From Isoetes taiwanensis (taxonomy: Eukaryota > Streptophyta > Lycopodiopsida > Isoetales > Isoetaceae), in assembly GCA_021234155.1 (NCBI GenBank), contig JAJEKV010000018.1, forward strand, positions 14,018,925-14,082,924: a stretch of DNA of 64,000 nucleotides, written 5' to 3'. Below the pieces are notes generated by a model. That model saw only the letters and a list, made by a program, of their open reading frames with translations. It was not told where the DNA came from and did no database searches. A program made the translations under genes and the position numbers. Positions 54,121 to 64,000 of the stretch are shown here, piece by piece (position 1 is the stretch's first letter; every line of letters begins with the position of its first letter).

Positions 54121-54580
54121 CATGCTTACTCAGGAGGATTATGACCCAGGAGCTTTCACATGTGTTGCCAAAATGGGCAAAAAAATCCTGACCAAGGTCT
54201 TATTGGATGGAGGATCACCTTTGAATGTTATGTCTCATCATGTCATGAGGTTATGTGGCCTTGAAATAGACAAGAAAGCTCCAATGATCTTGAAATCTTT
54301 CTCAAACACAAAAATTAATCATGTTGGAATAGTCAGTAACGTGCCTATTGATGTTGAAGGTATAGCTGTTGCAGCTAACTTTGTTGTGGTTGCATTTGAA
54401 GGAATAGAAGACAAGTCAGATATCTATGACTTACTTTTGGGAAGAAAATGTCTCTCTACAGTTGATGCTAGGCCTGTTTGGTCAAAAGGGGAGTGCACCA
54501 TTTCCAATGGCAGAAAGAAGGTAACATTATACAACAAGGTAGGAGAATTTGAGGCCCTAAATTTCATTGAAGAAGGATGA
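54110..54580 (+). pseudogene. Aspartic protease of Tat-like copy 2
   Basis: The frame contains LLDGGSPLNVMSHHVMRLCG and LLLGRKCLSTVDARPVW. It joins gag by a one-base frameshift near 54115 and loses frame at a single extra base near 54575. The catalytic DGGS is kept. Confidence 0.87.
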
Positions 54581-55092
54581 TGTTGTCAAACCCATGTGGA
54601 GAATTTGAATTAAATGCAAACAACCAAGAGTCCAATATGGAACTCCCCATTCAGCTAGCACTCCCTAAACAAGATAGTTTTGTATACTTATGGTTTGATG
54701 GTGGTGTTTCCAAAAGGCTAAGTGTGGCTTCATCTGCTGCTGTTCTCAAAGACTCTTCCAATAGGTTGCTTGCAAAAGTAGGTAGGATTTATCCTAATAC
54801 TACCTCAAATATGGCAGAATACAAAGCTTTAATAGCAGCCCTCCAAGAGGCAAAGAATTTGAGTATTAATGAAATTGTTATCTTTGGAGATTCTCAACTT
54901 GTTTGCAGGCAAATATTGGTTGAGTACCAAGCCAAAAATGAAGACATGATCCTGCTCAGAGATCAAGCCATGCATGAATTAAAGAATTTCAAAACTTGGA
55001 AGCTCTGTCATATGCCAAGGGAGCAGAATGGTGAGGCTGATGCACTCTGCAGAAATGTCCTTCTCGAACACTTGGCTGAAGGAGCAATTTAG
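54577..55092 (+). pseudogene. Archaeal-type RNase H directly after protease, copy 2
   Basis: One open frame of 171 codons carries all four acidic catalytic positions: YLWFDGG, MAEYKALI, FGDSQL and NGEADAL. The domain is of the cellular/archaeal type found as the second RNase H of Tat elements. A TAG stop follows EGAI where copy 1 has a Gln codon. It is the best-preserved domain of this copy, kept although RT is gone. Confidence 0.87.
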
Positions 55093-55116
55093 GAGGAGGA
55101 GCTAGAGAAAAAAGAC

Positions 55117-55756
55117 GTGCAACAACTCTATCCTATTCTGGTAATTAATGTTAGTGAAGAAAAGCAGGTAAAGGAAATCAAACTCAACAAGAAAGGTTTA
55201 GATAGAGTGCTGTATGTTGGAGATTTGTTTAACCTATTATCCTCAAGGCAATGGTCAAGCAGAGTCAACCAACAAAGTTCTCAAATCAATCCTGAAAAAG
55301 ACCATCAGCATATCAAAGAAAGATTGGCACCTAAAACTCCATGATGCACTTTGGGCCTATAGAACCACAATCAAAGCATCCACAAGGCACACACCTTTTA
55401 GTTTGGTTTATGTCATAGAGTCAGTAGTGCCTATTGAATTGGAACTTCCTTCACTTAGATTGGCATACCAAATAAATCTAGAAATTGATGAGGCTCTAAA
55501 GGAAAGATGTGTGAGATTGATGTAGCTTGAAGAACACAAGTATGAGGCAGAGAATGATGTTATGATGAAAAAGGCCAAAGACATTGCAGCTTTCAAAGCA
55601 GCTCATAAACTCCAAGGTACTCTGAAAACAGGTGAGTTAGTCTTGAAATGGAATAAAGCAAGGGAAGAAATAGCATCCAAATTTGAAAATCTCTGGGAAG
55701 GGCGAGGTCATTGGCACAGCAGGAAAAGATTCTTACTGGTTGAGAGATGTGTCTGA
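55117..55756 (+). pseudogene. Deletion junction and integrase C-terminal region, copy 2
   Basis: The frame LDRVLYVGDLF (the linker before RT in copy 1) is directly followed by integrase sequence TYYPQGNGQAESTNKVLK at about 55228-55250. The integrase end continues with ALWAYRTTIKASTRHTPFSL, a stop at 55523, KAKDIAAFKAAHKLQGTLKT and GELVLKWNKAREEIASKFEN. This is the DDE Glu region plus C-terminal domain. It shows where the ~2.1 kb deletion took place. Confidence 0.88.
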
Positions 55757-56606
55757 TGGCAGGGAATTGCTAAATTCTATGAACATTCTGCATTTTAAAA
55801 GGTATTGGCAACAACATGTTGCCCTGAGCTTGTTCAGTTAAGAAGCATTTAGAATTTATAGGTAGGTTTAGTTAGATTTGTTTGAATATTGCATTAAAAA
55901 GTAAAAAGGAAAAATAAGAAGAAAAGCACAAAAAAGAGAAATAAAGAAAAAACAAAAACAATGTAGTAGTTCCAAATGTTAAGATTTGGTTTTCAGATTT
56001 TAAGCTTTGAGCTGATCAATCTTTTTAGTTCATTCCAGTGTTGCAAAAGCAAAAGTCTGTGCAGGTTTTGATCGAGTTGAGATCCAAATCAAGTGCTAAC
56101 ATTGTCAAGACTATGGATTCCATGCAGGAGCATCTGAATTTTACAGTCATCCATCTCATCTTCCATTCATTACACTACACACCATCACCCATAGTTGCTG
56201 CCATTCCCTTCATAACGGCAACTCATTTGAGCTAACAGATTTTATTTCCACATGGTGCATCCTAATACATGCATTCCATACTCATCTGCTCAAGAGTTAT
56301 CCTTACTCCACTTAAAACACTCCACATTTCTACAAAATCCACAAAATTGCTGTCATATGTCCATCCAGCAGTTCACATTTTGCTAATGAATCCATTTATC
56401 ATGCAGGTTCATCTGAAAATCACCTCCATGTTCATATTTATGCCATACTGAACACTGTCACTATCATTTTTTCCTTCAAATCCATTGCAGGTTCATTCAA
56501 TTGCCAAACACATCCTCGTATTGGCAATTAGCTGGAGTCCCATCATCATTATCAACCAACAAGAAAAGGGGCTGGGAGACCAGCCTATTCTTTTAGTTTG
56601 GCATAA
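55757..56606 (+). other. 3' untranslated part of Tat-like copy 2 with polypurine tract
   Basis: No gene here. A purine-rich AAGAAAAGGGGCTGGGAG (about 56561-56578) is the likely polypurine tract, but it ends ~28 bases before the LTR, which is unusual. Confidence 0.5.
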
Positions 56607-59131
56607 TGCTACCATGCTATGGCAGCATGGAAGAGCAAGGCATATTTTTTACACTAATTTTCACACTTTGATCTGATTTTAGAGGCACAAGAAAGATTCA
56701 CACTTGCACACTTTGAAGACTTGAAGAGCAAGGTGAGGACATTTGACTAAGGTCACACAAGCAAGGCAAAAAGGAGAATCAAGCAAAGTTTGAAGGATTG
56801 AAGACCCCTTGAAAATTTATTGGTATGTGATGGTATTATTTGAGTTATTGGCATGATTGCACCCTTTGATTCCCATCCTACATTCTTAACCATGATTAAA
56901 TGCTCATGAGATCCCTAGTTCCACACCTACACCTCATCTCCAAGTCAAATTTGGCCTTGAAGATTTTTTCTAGTCAAAACTACCCCTTCATATGTCATTC
57001 ACATTCCACACACTCACCATATCATCTCCATATCATTCAAAGCACAAGACTTCATTTGACTTGGTCACACATGTGGTCAAAGGTCAAACTCCTCTCCCTA
57101 TGAGTAAAAAAGGAGAGAGAATGCAAAAATTCCTAAGAGAAATACCCAAAACCAAGATTTGCCTAGAAAACGCAAAAATCATGCATTTATGTCAAAATTG
57201 ACCTATGACAACACCTCTAAGGGGCCAAGTCACCATACATGTCACCACCTTTTTCCATGTCATACCATGCATGTGTCATTACATTGAGATTATAATTTTT
57301 TGCAAAAGTCCTTCAAATCACATGTTTTGAATCCATAAGTGTGACACATCATCATTAAACATTATCATCAACACCTCCACATCATCTTCCACATGTCATA
57401 CACATCATATCCACTTCACCCAAAGTCTTGACTAGAAAAAATATTCTAAGCCAAGTTATGTGACACATCATCATCCTTATCTGCCATGTCACCCTCACTT
57501 TGCCTAGTCATCATGCCCCCATGCCACATCACCTTCCCTACATGCCTTTTTGAAGCCAAATTTGGAAGTGCTCATTTGCAAAAAGAGATTCCAGCACCTT
57601 CTAGAGCACAAAGAAAGATTCCTTTTGCAAAAAAGAAAAATAAAAAAAATTGTTCATTATGGCCTTTAAATTTGGTTCCTTGGGAATCGTGCCATAGCCC
57701 ATATGTTGCAAAAATGTTTCCTATCTAACCCCTCCCCCCCAAAAAAAAAAAGCCTAGATTCCCCTGCCAATCACCCCCCGCCACATGGTACACCCAGGCG
57801 TGTGGGGCGATGGAGGTACCTTTAAGCCTTATATACCTTGGCTACCTTTTTTCTTCACGTCTGTGGGATATATCGTGCTTGTTTTTCTAAAAACCCTAAC
57901 AGACTGTCGTGCCAAGATCCGGCCAGAATACCTTATTCAACCACTAAATCATGGTCTAACGCCATCGGATCTGCCCATATCATGCCAAGAACCTACCAGA
58001 TAAACTAAAAGATAGAAATTCGGCACAAATTTGCCAAGAACAACACCAAACAGGGGTTTTCAAAAGGAGAAACGGATTTCAGAGATTTTTGGGAGGGCTT
58101 TGAGGTGAAGAAGCGATTGTTTACCTTGAAGAAGGACTGGCTTGCATGACTGAAGCTGGATTCTGCCTTCCATAGTTGATTCTCAGCTTGAATTACTGAC
58201 GAATTCATGCGAATTCCTCGACTGTATACCTATTTGATCCTGTACTCAATACTCAGAGCTTGGGATTATTGTTATTTGCCTATGTGTACCTGATTCAAAT
58301 GAAAATCCGAGCCTTATTATTGAATTCTGAGTGTTCTATATCAAGTTGGTGACAAAATTATTATGCTTGCATTATCCCCCTCTTGCATTTCATTCCGAAG
58401 ATTATAGTATCATTAACTTGGCATTTAGGCATCTACAACACAAGTGTTTTCTAGCCCTAGTGATTGTCCAAGCTATCTGCACAAAAGCTGAGCTCATATT
58501 TAGAGTTATTGAAGCACAAATCCACATTCAGCTCAATAGCAGTGAACAAAGTTTCTTAGAGTTATTAGGAGATCATGTCATGCATGGATATTGCACAAAA
58601 GGCAAGATTTGCATTCATTCTTTCTAGCAAAGAATACATTTTTTGCCTCTGCTCATATTCAGCCTATCAAAAATAAAAAAACCCAAAAAATTAGATCTCC
58701 ATTTGCAAAGACCATTAAGGACCATTGAGTGCAGACATTTTAGGAATAGGCAGAAGCATCAGATCACAAAAAAAGAAGACCCAGCATCGAGTTCAAAAAT
58801 CTACCTCTCTGCCAGGGATATTGACCAAAAATTGACTTGGTCAGGAGTGTCTCTTTGATCCATCTGTCCTTATCAAATCTTCTCTGACTTTTGCCCTGAG
58901 ATACACTTAGGTCCTGAGCAGCCATGGATGTAAGGGTTATGATCAAAGCCTATTTGGTTTGCATTTGGCAAGCTTTTTTGTGAGACAAACTTTTCATCCT
59001 TTAGGGAAAGCTAAGTTAGATAATTGTTTGAGCATTTTTCTTGGATCTTTTTCACTCAGAGTGGTTGCCTCAAGCAACCTGGAGGTTCTAAACCATTGAG
59101 GTTGAAGGTTTTGCCAGGAACACCTTCAACA
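56607..59131 (+). repeat. 3' LTR of Tat-like copy 2 (2.53 kb)
   Basis: It matches 50105-52642 and is followed by the TSD TCTAG. Its start has one change in the terminal palindrome (TGCTACCAT). Confidence 0.92.
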
Positions 59132-59887
59132 TCTAGTCCCGCCACTCACAACCAGGCGGGCTCTTGTACACGGGCCGCATTAACTGGGAATTAATGAGGT
59201 TATGTAGGATCAGCTGCTACTAAAGGTTTCAGGGCCTCTACCCCCCTTCCCATATACACATGAGAGCATAGAATGGAACAACATCATCATAAAAGAACTG
59301 AGACACTGAGTAATATCTAATCTATCTACCTAAACATACATGGTTAGGTTCATTCATTACGGCTGGTGATCTTAGGATCTACGAGGCTGCTAAGACTGAT
59401 CTAACATACTATCCTAGCTCATTGCTGGACTAAGAGTCGGCTTTTCACAACGGAATCACAGGTCACCTGATCCTCGGCTTGCTCCAGCTCCCCGAATTGC
59501 GTCCATGCCTTCGTTCTTGCTGAAGATGGCTGCGTCTGAGAGAACTGTTGTGCAAAAGCAGTCGGCAGTGCCTGGCAATGCATAATAGTAGCTTGTCTTG
59601 ACCGGAATGGCTTAGGGAAGCCAAAATGCGAAAATGGGAAAGATTTAGAGTTTCCCTTTCTGTTCATTTTACACGAACTTTTAGGTTTAGGTTAGAAGAG
59701 ACCAATGGGGCTTTGCCACTTGACAAAGGGGTTTAATTGCATATGTTTAATATACATGTGCAACATACGAGGTTGCCCCCTAGGCGCAACTCTTTACGGC
59801 TCTCAAGTACTTGTCATGATGACATGTACATGTGACATGGCAGTATCATATACGTATTCAGACCGTATGTTATGCTGGAACGTCACA
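59132..59887 (-). repeat. 3' LTR of minus-strand chromovirus, upper part
   Basis: It ends CGTCACA on the plus strand, so the minus-strand LTR starts TGTGACGTTCCAGC. It is the continuation of 49322-50104 after the 9 kb insertion. Together they give an LTR of about 1.5 kb. Confidence 0.8.
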
Positions 59888-59902
59888 ATCTCCCCACCTT
59901 GA
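59888..59902 (-). promoter_or_regulatory. Polypurine tract of minus-strand chromovirus
   Basis: On the minus strand AAGGTGGGGAGAT directly precedes TGTGACG. This fixes the orientation and shows the interior lies at higher coordinates. Confidence 0.78.
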
Positions 59903-60447
59903 ATTGATGTTGTCCTCCGCATCACGTGTCTCCCCTCCTTGGAAACATGCATGAACGCTGCAACACATTCCATGCATACAATTTTACAATATAATTATCC
60001 CAAGGTAATATTTAAGTTTTATTTTTATAAACACATCCTTGTTCGATAACATACTATGGTAAGATGATCTCTCACCCTCTTACTTTATCATCTATTATTC
60101 ACAAAATTTTATGGTTTACACCATTATCATTAACATAGTTCCAAAATTCTCTAATTAAGGTTCCATTTGGTCTCCTTGCAGCACATTATGACAAAACATG
60201 TGTTGGAAGTCTTCGCAGTGCGACCCTCCTGCCACTAGACTCTCCTATTGGCCTGCAGGTCCAACGCTATGTTAATATACATTTAATTATTTTAAAGTTG
60301 GTTATTAGGAAGGAAGGGAGGAAGGAAGAAATTTTAACGTCCACGGAACCCAATCGGGTTATGGGATTAGAACAAACAAAGGGAGCATAAGCCCTAACAG
60401 AACAGAGGGCCGAAGCTCAAAAAACAGAACATGGGGTCTAAGCCCCG
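59903..60447. other. 3' region of L1-like insertion or element UTR
   Basis: No gene. A GGAAGGAAGGGAGGAAGGAA run lies at about 60309-60330, on the downstream side of the L1-ORF1-like frame. It could be the tail of a non-LTR insertion. Confidence 0.4.
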
Positions 60448-61086
60448 TTACAACACACAAATGAAAAAAACTGAACCAACCCAAAAAACAGGGAGCCCGT
60501 GGCTATGCCAAAACTGTCCAGGGATCAGCCGACCACTGATCCCGAATGATAGCCTGGCCTCCCTATACACTGCCCATTTCCGTCGTAGGCGAGCCTCGCG
60601 CACTCGACATAGCTCTTCTTTCCGCCTGCAAAGCTGTGCTGGGGTCAAATCTTTTTGAACAGAGAAGGTGGTTCCCTTCAAATGATTGCCAAGCCGTAAG
60701 ATGTGCAGCCTGGAAAGAGCATCCCGAAAGCAGACCAAGAGATGACGGGGGCGGTCGGGTCGCGCTGCCCCAACTCGGTGTGCAGAAAGGACGCCATCTG
60801 CCTGTATGTGCATTACCTGAGTGAAGAACTGGTCCACCTCAACTATAGCAGGAGTGTCAATCGCCTCTTCCAAACCTACAATGCGTAAATTCAGAACGGA
60901 CATGTGCTCTGTGGCTGTACTAGACTCCGAACGTGGGACCTTCGCCTGCCCCACGGATAAATAATCCTCTGCCGGCGGCTGCATGGGCCTAGGTACTGTA
61001 GCATCTTCCTGAGACATGGTATGTACATAGTCAGGTACTGATGTTCCGATAGGCTCTGGTGAAACACTACTGTGGGAACTACCCAT
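60448..61086 (-). pseudogene. L1-type ORF1-like protein inside the chromovirus 3' region
   Basis: A 212-codon minus frame starts MGSSHSSVSPEPIGTSV. Its middle reads VLNLRIVGLEEAIDTPAI, VDQFFTQVMHIQADGVLSAH, RVGAARPDRPRHLLVCFRDA and LHILRLGNHLKGTTFSVQKD, LTPAQLCRRKEELCRV. This resembles the RRM plus C-terminal part of L1 ORF1 proteins (RxHRxG, RPRxxxVxF, LKGTxxxxxxDLxPxxxxRRK). ORF1 proteins bind RNA. Only ORF1-like sequence is present, with no endonuclease or RT. It may be a truncated or rearranged LINE insertion, or an accessory gene of the chromovirus, as it lies in the same orientation. Confidence 0.55.
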
Positions 61087-61329
61087 TAATTACAATTTAT
61101 ATGGATGCAAGGCTAATCTCCCGGCGTAGGAAGATGATGTTTCTTCCATCTTGGTCGTGGAGACAGCGCCCTATCATGCCTAAGATGATCACTCATGCTT
61201 ACATCTTTAGTTGCCTTTGGCATAAAGGATGGCGTCCTTCCCGTAGTAGGCATTGACTAGAGGTGCTTTCCTATCAATGCATGCCTAAATGACCTCTTAT
61301 CTCTCAAGTTCATCTACTTCCGTGGGACA

Positions 61330-62240
61330 AAAGTAGACTTCTTAATCTACCTCACACTCACTTATCGGTTCGGTATCGATTACTTTGGTGACGGGCCGAC
61401 CCTTGCATTGTTCCATGAATTGGGGGTATTGCTTCTCCAAATCTGATTGTAGTACCCACGTAGCGTCTTCCACAGGCAATGCGTCCATTTCACTAAGTAT
61501 TGGAGAAATTGGGATCTTCTTGTCTTCTTATAGGACCTGTCAAGAGGAACCTATGGGACGATTTCAAGCTGGTCGTCCGTCATTTTCAGTAACTCTATTG
61601 TCTCCAATACTTCCTCTGGATTAGGAGTGTGCCTCTTTAGGAGACTTACATGGAAGACCCTATGGATTTTGAGATGCGCTGGTAGATCTAACTTGTAAGA
61701 TTGGCTACCTACTCTTTTGGTTATCCTGAATGGCCCAGCCCACCTTGGAGCAAGTTTCTTGCAATTGCCGACGCGGAGCTTCGCTTGCTTGACCTTGATC
61801 TTCAGCCATATGTTGTCCCCAACTTGGAACTCTCTTATTGTTATGTGCTTATCGGCTACGCTCTTCTGTCGGCTTCTCGCTGCTATGAGATATCCTCTCA
61901 CTTCTTCCACTAGCTGTTGCATATCCGATAACATCTGTTGAGGGACTTCAACTTTGGACATTGGATTGTGCCACATATCTGGTGTCAAGCGTTGATACCT
62001 ATAATTGATCATGAAGGGGGACATCTGGGAAGATTCTTGCTTGGTGCTATTATAGGCAAACTCCACCAAGTGAATGAAATTATCCCACTTAGATTGCTTG
62101 TTCCAGATATACTTTCTCAACATATCTTCTATAATTCGATTCGTGCGCTCTATCTGCCCATCCGTCTGAGGATGATACGCCATACTCATGGAGAGCTTCG
62201 TTTGAATCGTGCTGAACAAATCTTGCCAGAATGTGCTCAT
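61330..62240 (-). pseudogene. Integrase core, GPY/F region and chromodomain, minus strand
   Basis: Frame 61551-62240 holds YHPQTDGQIERTNRIIEDML (with the catalytic Glu), WAGPFRITKRVGSQSYKLDL (GPY/F) and VFHVSLLKRH. After a stop near 61551 the chromodomain follows: LDRSYKKTRRSQFLQYLVKW, then a one-base frameshift, LPVEDATWVLQSDLEKQYPQ and FMEQCKGRPV down to about 61360. The frameshift sits inside the chromodomain. Confidence 0.88.
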
Positions 62241-62600
62241 GAACTTTGAATCTCTATCCGAGATTATTTATCTCGGCATCCCGTGGAGTCTAAATCTCTT
62301 TGATGAACAATACGGCGGTGTCTAACGCTATGTCTGTGGTCCTGCATGGCACAAAATGTGCCATCTTTGACAACTTGTCCACTACCACCATTAAGACATC
62401 TTTGCCCCTTATGGTTCTCGAGAGCCCTGTAATGAAGTTCATGCTTATTACCTCCCATTTCGCATTCGGCACAAGCAATGGCTCTAATGCTCCAGGAATT
62501 CGGAGTTGTTCTGCCTTCGTCTGTTGACATAGCTGGCACTCGCGAATGTACCTGACTATCTGCTTCTTCATGTCAGGCCAGAAGTAGCTACTTCTATCTT
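62241..62600 (-). pseudogene. Integrase N-terminal part, minus strand
   Basis: Frame 62290-62571 reads IRECQLCQQTKAE (the CC of the HHCC finger), then WEVISMNFITGLSRTIRGKD with the first catalytic Asp position changed to Asn in MNFITGL, and VVVDKLSKMAHFVPC. A frame change at about 62250-62290 separates it from the core Glu region. Confidence 0.85.
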
Positions 62601-63275
62601 AAAATAGGTCTTCATAAAACCTGCATGTCCGGCTATTGGGCTATTGTGTGTGTCATGGAGTATCAACTTCCTGACTCCTGATGACTCTAGTAATACACAA
62701 TTTGTTCTTATGGTACAATAGATTACCATCCTTCTTAAAATGCTTGAAGGTTTTCCTCTCTTTATCTCTTTAGAAAGGCTTGCCCATGCTTCCTTGAATT
62801 CTCGGTCTATTGGCAACGTCTCTTCTATCTTCTTGCCAAACTCACTGGTGAGTGATGATTTGGCATTGCAATGGACTTTCGTCGTCAAGGGGTGCTTTGA
62901 GAGCGCATCCGCAACCACGTTGAGTTTGCCTGACTTGTACATGATGACAAAATCGTACTCCTCCAGGAACTCCATCCATCTCCTTTGTCTCAAGTTGAGA
63001 TGTAGTTGGGTGAAGACATATTGTAGACTTTGATGGTCCGTATCCAATTGGAACTTCCTTCCCAATAGATAATGCCTCTATATTCTCAATGCTCTCACCA
63101 CTGCTAGCAACTCCTGGCCATGGGTTGGGTAATGCGTTTCGGCGTCGTTCATCTTCCTTGAATCATACGCTACCACCTCCCCTCCTGCATCAAGACCCCT
63201 CCTGTTGCAATCTTGCTAGCATCTGTTGCCACCAACTTATCTTTCTCTGGATCATGCAACACTAAGACTGGGGCA
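62568..63275 (-). pseudogene. RNase H and integrase HH region, minus strand
   Basis: Above 63065 the minus strand reads LVATDASKIA and KMNDAETHYPTHGQELLAVV with breaks. Frame 62568-63065 continues FQLDTDHQSLQYVFTQLHLN, NVVADALSKHPL and, after a linker, LILHDTHNSPIAGHAGFMKT of the integrase zinc domain. The upstream end at ~63275 abuts the protease with no RT between. Confidence 0.86.
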
Positions 63276-63279
63276 GTTG

Positions 63280-63606
63280 TTAAACATCTATTATCTCAAT
63301 GATCTTGCCATCTGGCATCGTTAAGGTTACTTTTCGCTTCCCACAATCAATCACAGCTCCAGCCAGACCAAGGTATTCCATGCCTATGATCAATTCGTAC
63401 TTGCCGATGTTCATCACTTCTGCTCCCATTCCAACGTTGATACCTGGCAAGTCTATGTCGAAGTTGATCATTTTTCCTACTGCGTGTCGGATTGCCCCAC
63501 TTGCTAGCACAATAGGCCTAGGCTTGGACTTCAAAAGCTTCAGCTTCAACATCTCTACCGTCCTTGGCGAAGCAAAATTATGGGTGCTTTCTGTGTCTAT
63601 CAACAC
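63280..63606 (-). pseudogene. Retropepsin with altered active site, minus strand
   Basis: The frame starts MLIDTESTHNFASPRTVEML and continues MINFDIDLPG and YELIIGMEYLGLAGAVIDCG, ending KIIEIIDV and a stop. The fold matches chromovirus proteases (LIDxGxTHNF ... GMxWL). The Gly after Asp-Thr in the catalytic motif is Glu here, which would be expected to inactivate the enzyme. The frame ends where RT should begin. Confidence 0.82.
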
Positions 63607-64000
63607 TACGAAGGACTTGGCTCTGACTTTCCCAATCGTTGAGATGACTTGGACTGACTCTCAGCAGTCAATAGCAGCAAAGATGTGGCACTCACCCTAG
63701 ATGTAGTCGCATCATCTTCTTTATCGATCTCCGGGGGTGTCTCCCATCCTCCTAGCTCTGCTAACGCCGCATTCATCACAAATGGGCAGTTATATGTCCG
63801 GTGTCCTGGCTGGAAGCACCTGAAGCACAACTGCTTTTCAATACATTCTTGCCTCTTCTCTTTGGGAATGGACTGTAAGAACTGCTTCATTGCTTTCGAG
63901 TAGTTTGAACCACCCCTTGCTCTTTGTCCTTGAAGCTGGCCTGCTTCTTGTCCTGCTTGCCAAAATTTTCATTCCCTTGCTTTCCATAGTTTGCATTGTA
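63606..64000 (-). pseudogene. Gag nucleocapsid part with zinc knuckle, partial
   Basis: The minus frame reads MKQFLQSIPKEKRQECIEKQ, LCFRCFQPGHRTYNCPF, then ALAELGGWETPPEIDKEDD. CFRCFQPGHRTYNC is a CX2CX4HX4C knuckle. Upstream, the sequence to 64000 is rich in Gly, Gln and Lys, typical of the region between capsid and knuckle. The capsid lies outside the window. Confidence 0.85.

Larger units (their letters stand above)
50105..59131 (+). mobile_element. Tat-like LTR retrotransposon, copy 2, internally deleted, complete insertion
   Basis: It has both LTRs, a primer binding site and a perfect 5-bp TSD, TCTAG, at 50100-50104 and 59132-59136. The interior codes for gag, protease, the extra RNase H and only the end of integrase. 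A single deletion joins sequence equal to copy 1 position ~6060 to ~8187, removing ~2.1 kb with RT, RNase H and most of integrase. Lacking RT it cannot move alone. Intact ends suggest movement in trans or deletion after insertion. It lies inside the 3' LTR of a chromovirus, so it is younger than that element. Confidence 0.93.
59888..64000 (-). mobile_element. Chromovirus interior, minus strand, RT deleted, continues past window
   Basis: From the right edge downward: gag zinc knuckle, protease, RNase H, integrase, chromodomain, an L1-ORF1-like frame, polypurine tract and 3' LTR. RT is missing because protease runs straight into the RNase H start near 63280. Several frameshifts are present. Protein motifs are close to those of the chromovirus fragment at 8640-10832. 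Confidence 0.88.

Overview
This window is nuclear DNA from a land plant. It is intron-rich and repeat-dominated. The only host gene that looks intact is a plant-type phosphatidylinositol 4-kinase beta on the minus strand (23842-30125, 15 coding exons by my reading). Nearly everything else is LTR retrotransposons, smaller repeats and decayed gene pieces. Pentatricopeptide (PPR) relics, an L1-type ORF1-like protein and the retrotransposon mix would suit a fern or another non-seed plant, but I cannot fix the species.

Layout. 1-926: unassigned DNA with a possible decayed helicase fragment. 927-8345: a Tat-like Ty3/gypsy element on the plus strand (2.58 kb LTR, gag, protease, an extra RNase H placed before RT, RT, degenerate RNase H, integrase), cut off at its 3' end. 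8345-10832: 3' half of a minus-strand chromovirus (chromodomain, integrase, RNase H, end of RT). 10833-17404: two long LTRs flanking a 0.28 kb empty interior; the second is split by a 1.74 kb insertion holding a foldback structure and an 83-bp tandem repeat. 17405-19000: a ~200-bp tandem array whose units carry a hairpin. 19760-20505: a terminal-inverted-repeat element. 20506-23841: intergenic DNA with short repeats. 23842-30125: the PI4K beta gene. 31241-32475: a compact short-LTR retroelement carrying an 84-codon ORF. 32701-35030: a duplicated segment and a chromovirus-type LTR. 35951-37030: a 578-bp-period duplication. 39974-41756: PPR relics around a relic of a nodulin-like/MFS transporter exon. 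46089-49208: a gag-only LTR retrotransposon with a perfect target-site duplication (TSD). 49322-64000: a minus-strand chromovirus (3' LTR plus interior, RT deleted), whose LTR is split by a complete 9 kb insertion (50105-59131) of a second Tat-like copy.

How the parts relate. The two Tat-like copies belong to one family. The second copy keeps gag, protease and the extra RNase H, but one deletion removed RT, the second RNase H and most of integrase. It still has both LTRs and a TCTAG TSD, so it looks like a deletion derivative mobilised in trans. The gag-only element and the emptied LTR pair are further non-autonomous forms. I saw no CRISPR array, rRNA, tRNA or bacterial-type operon. The most unusual structure is the gag-PR-RNaseH-RT-RH-INT order of the Tat-like family.
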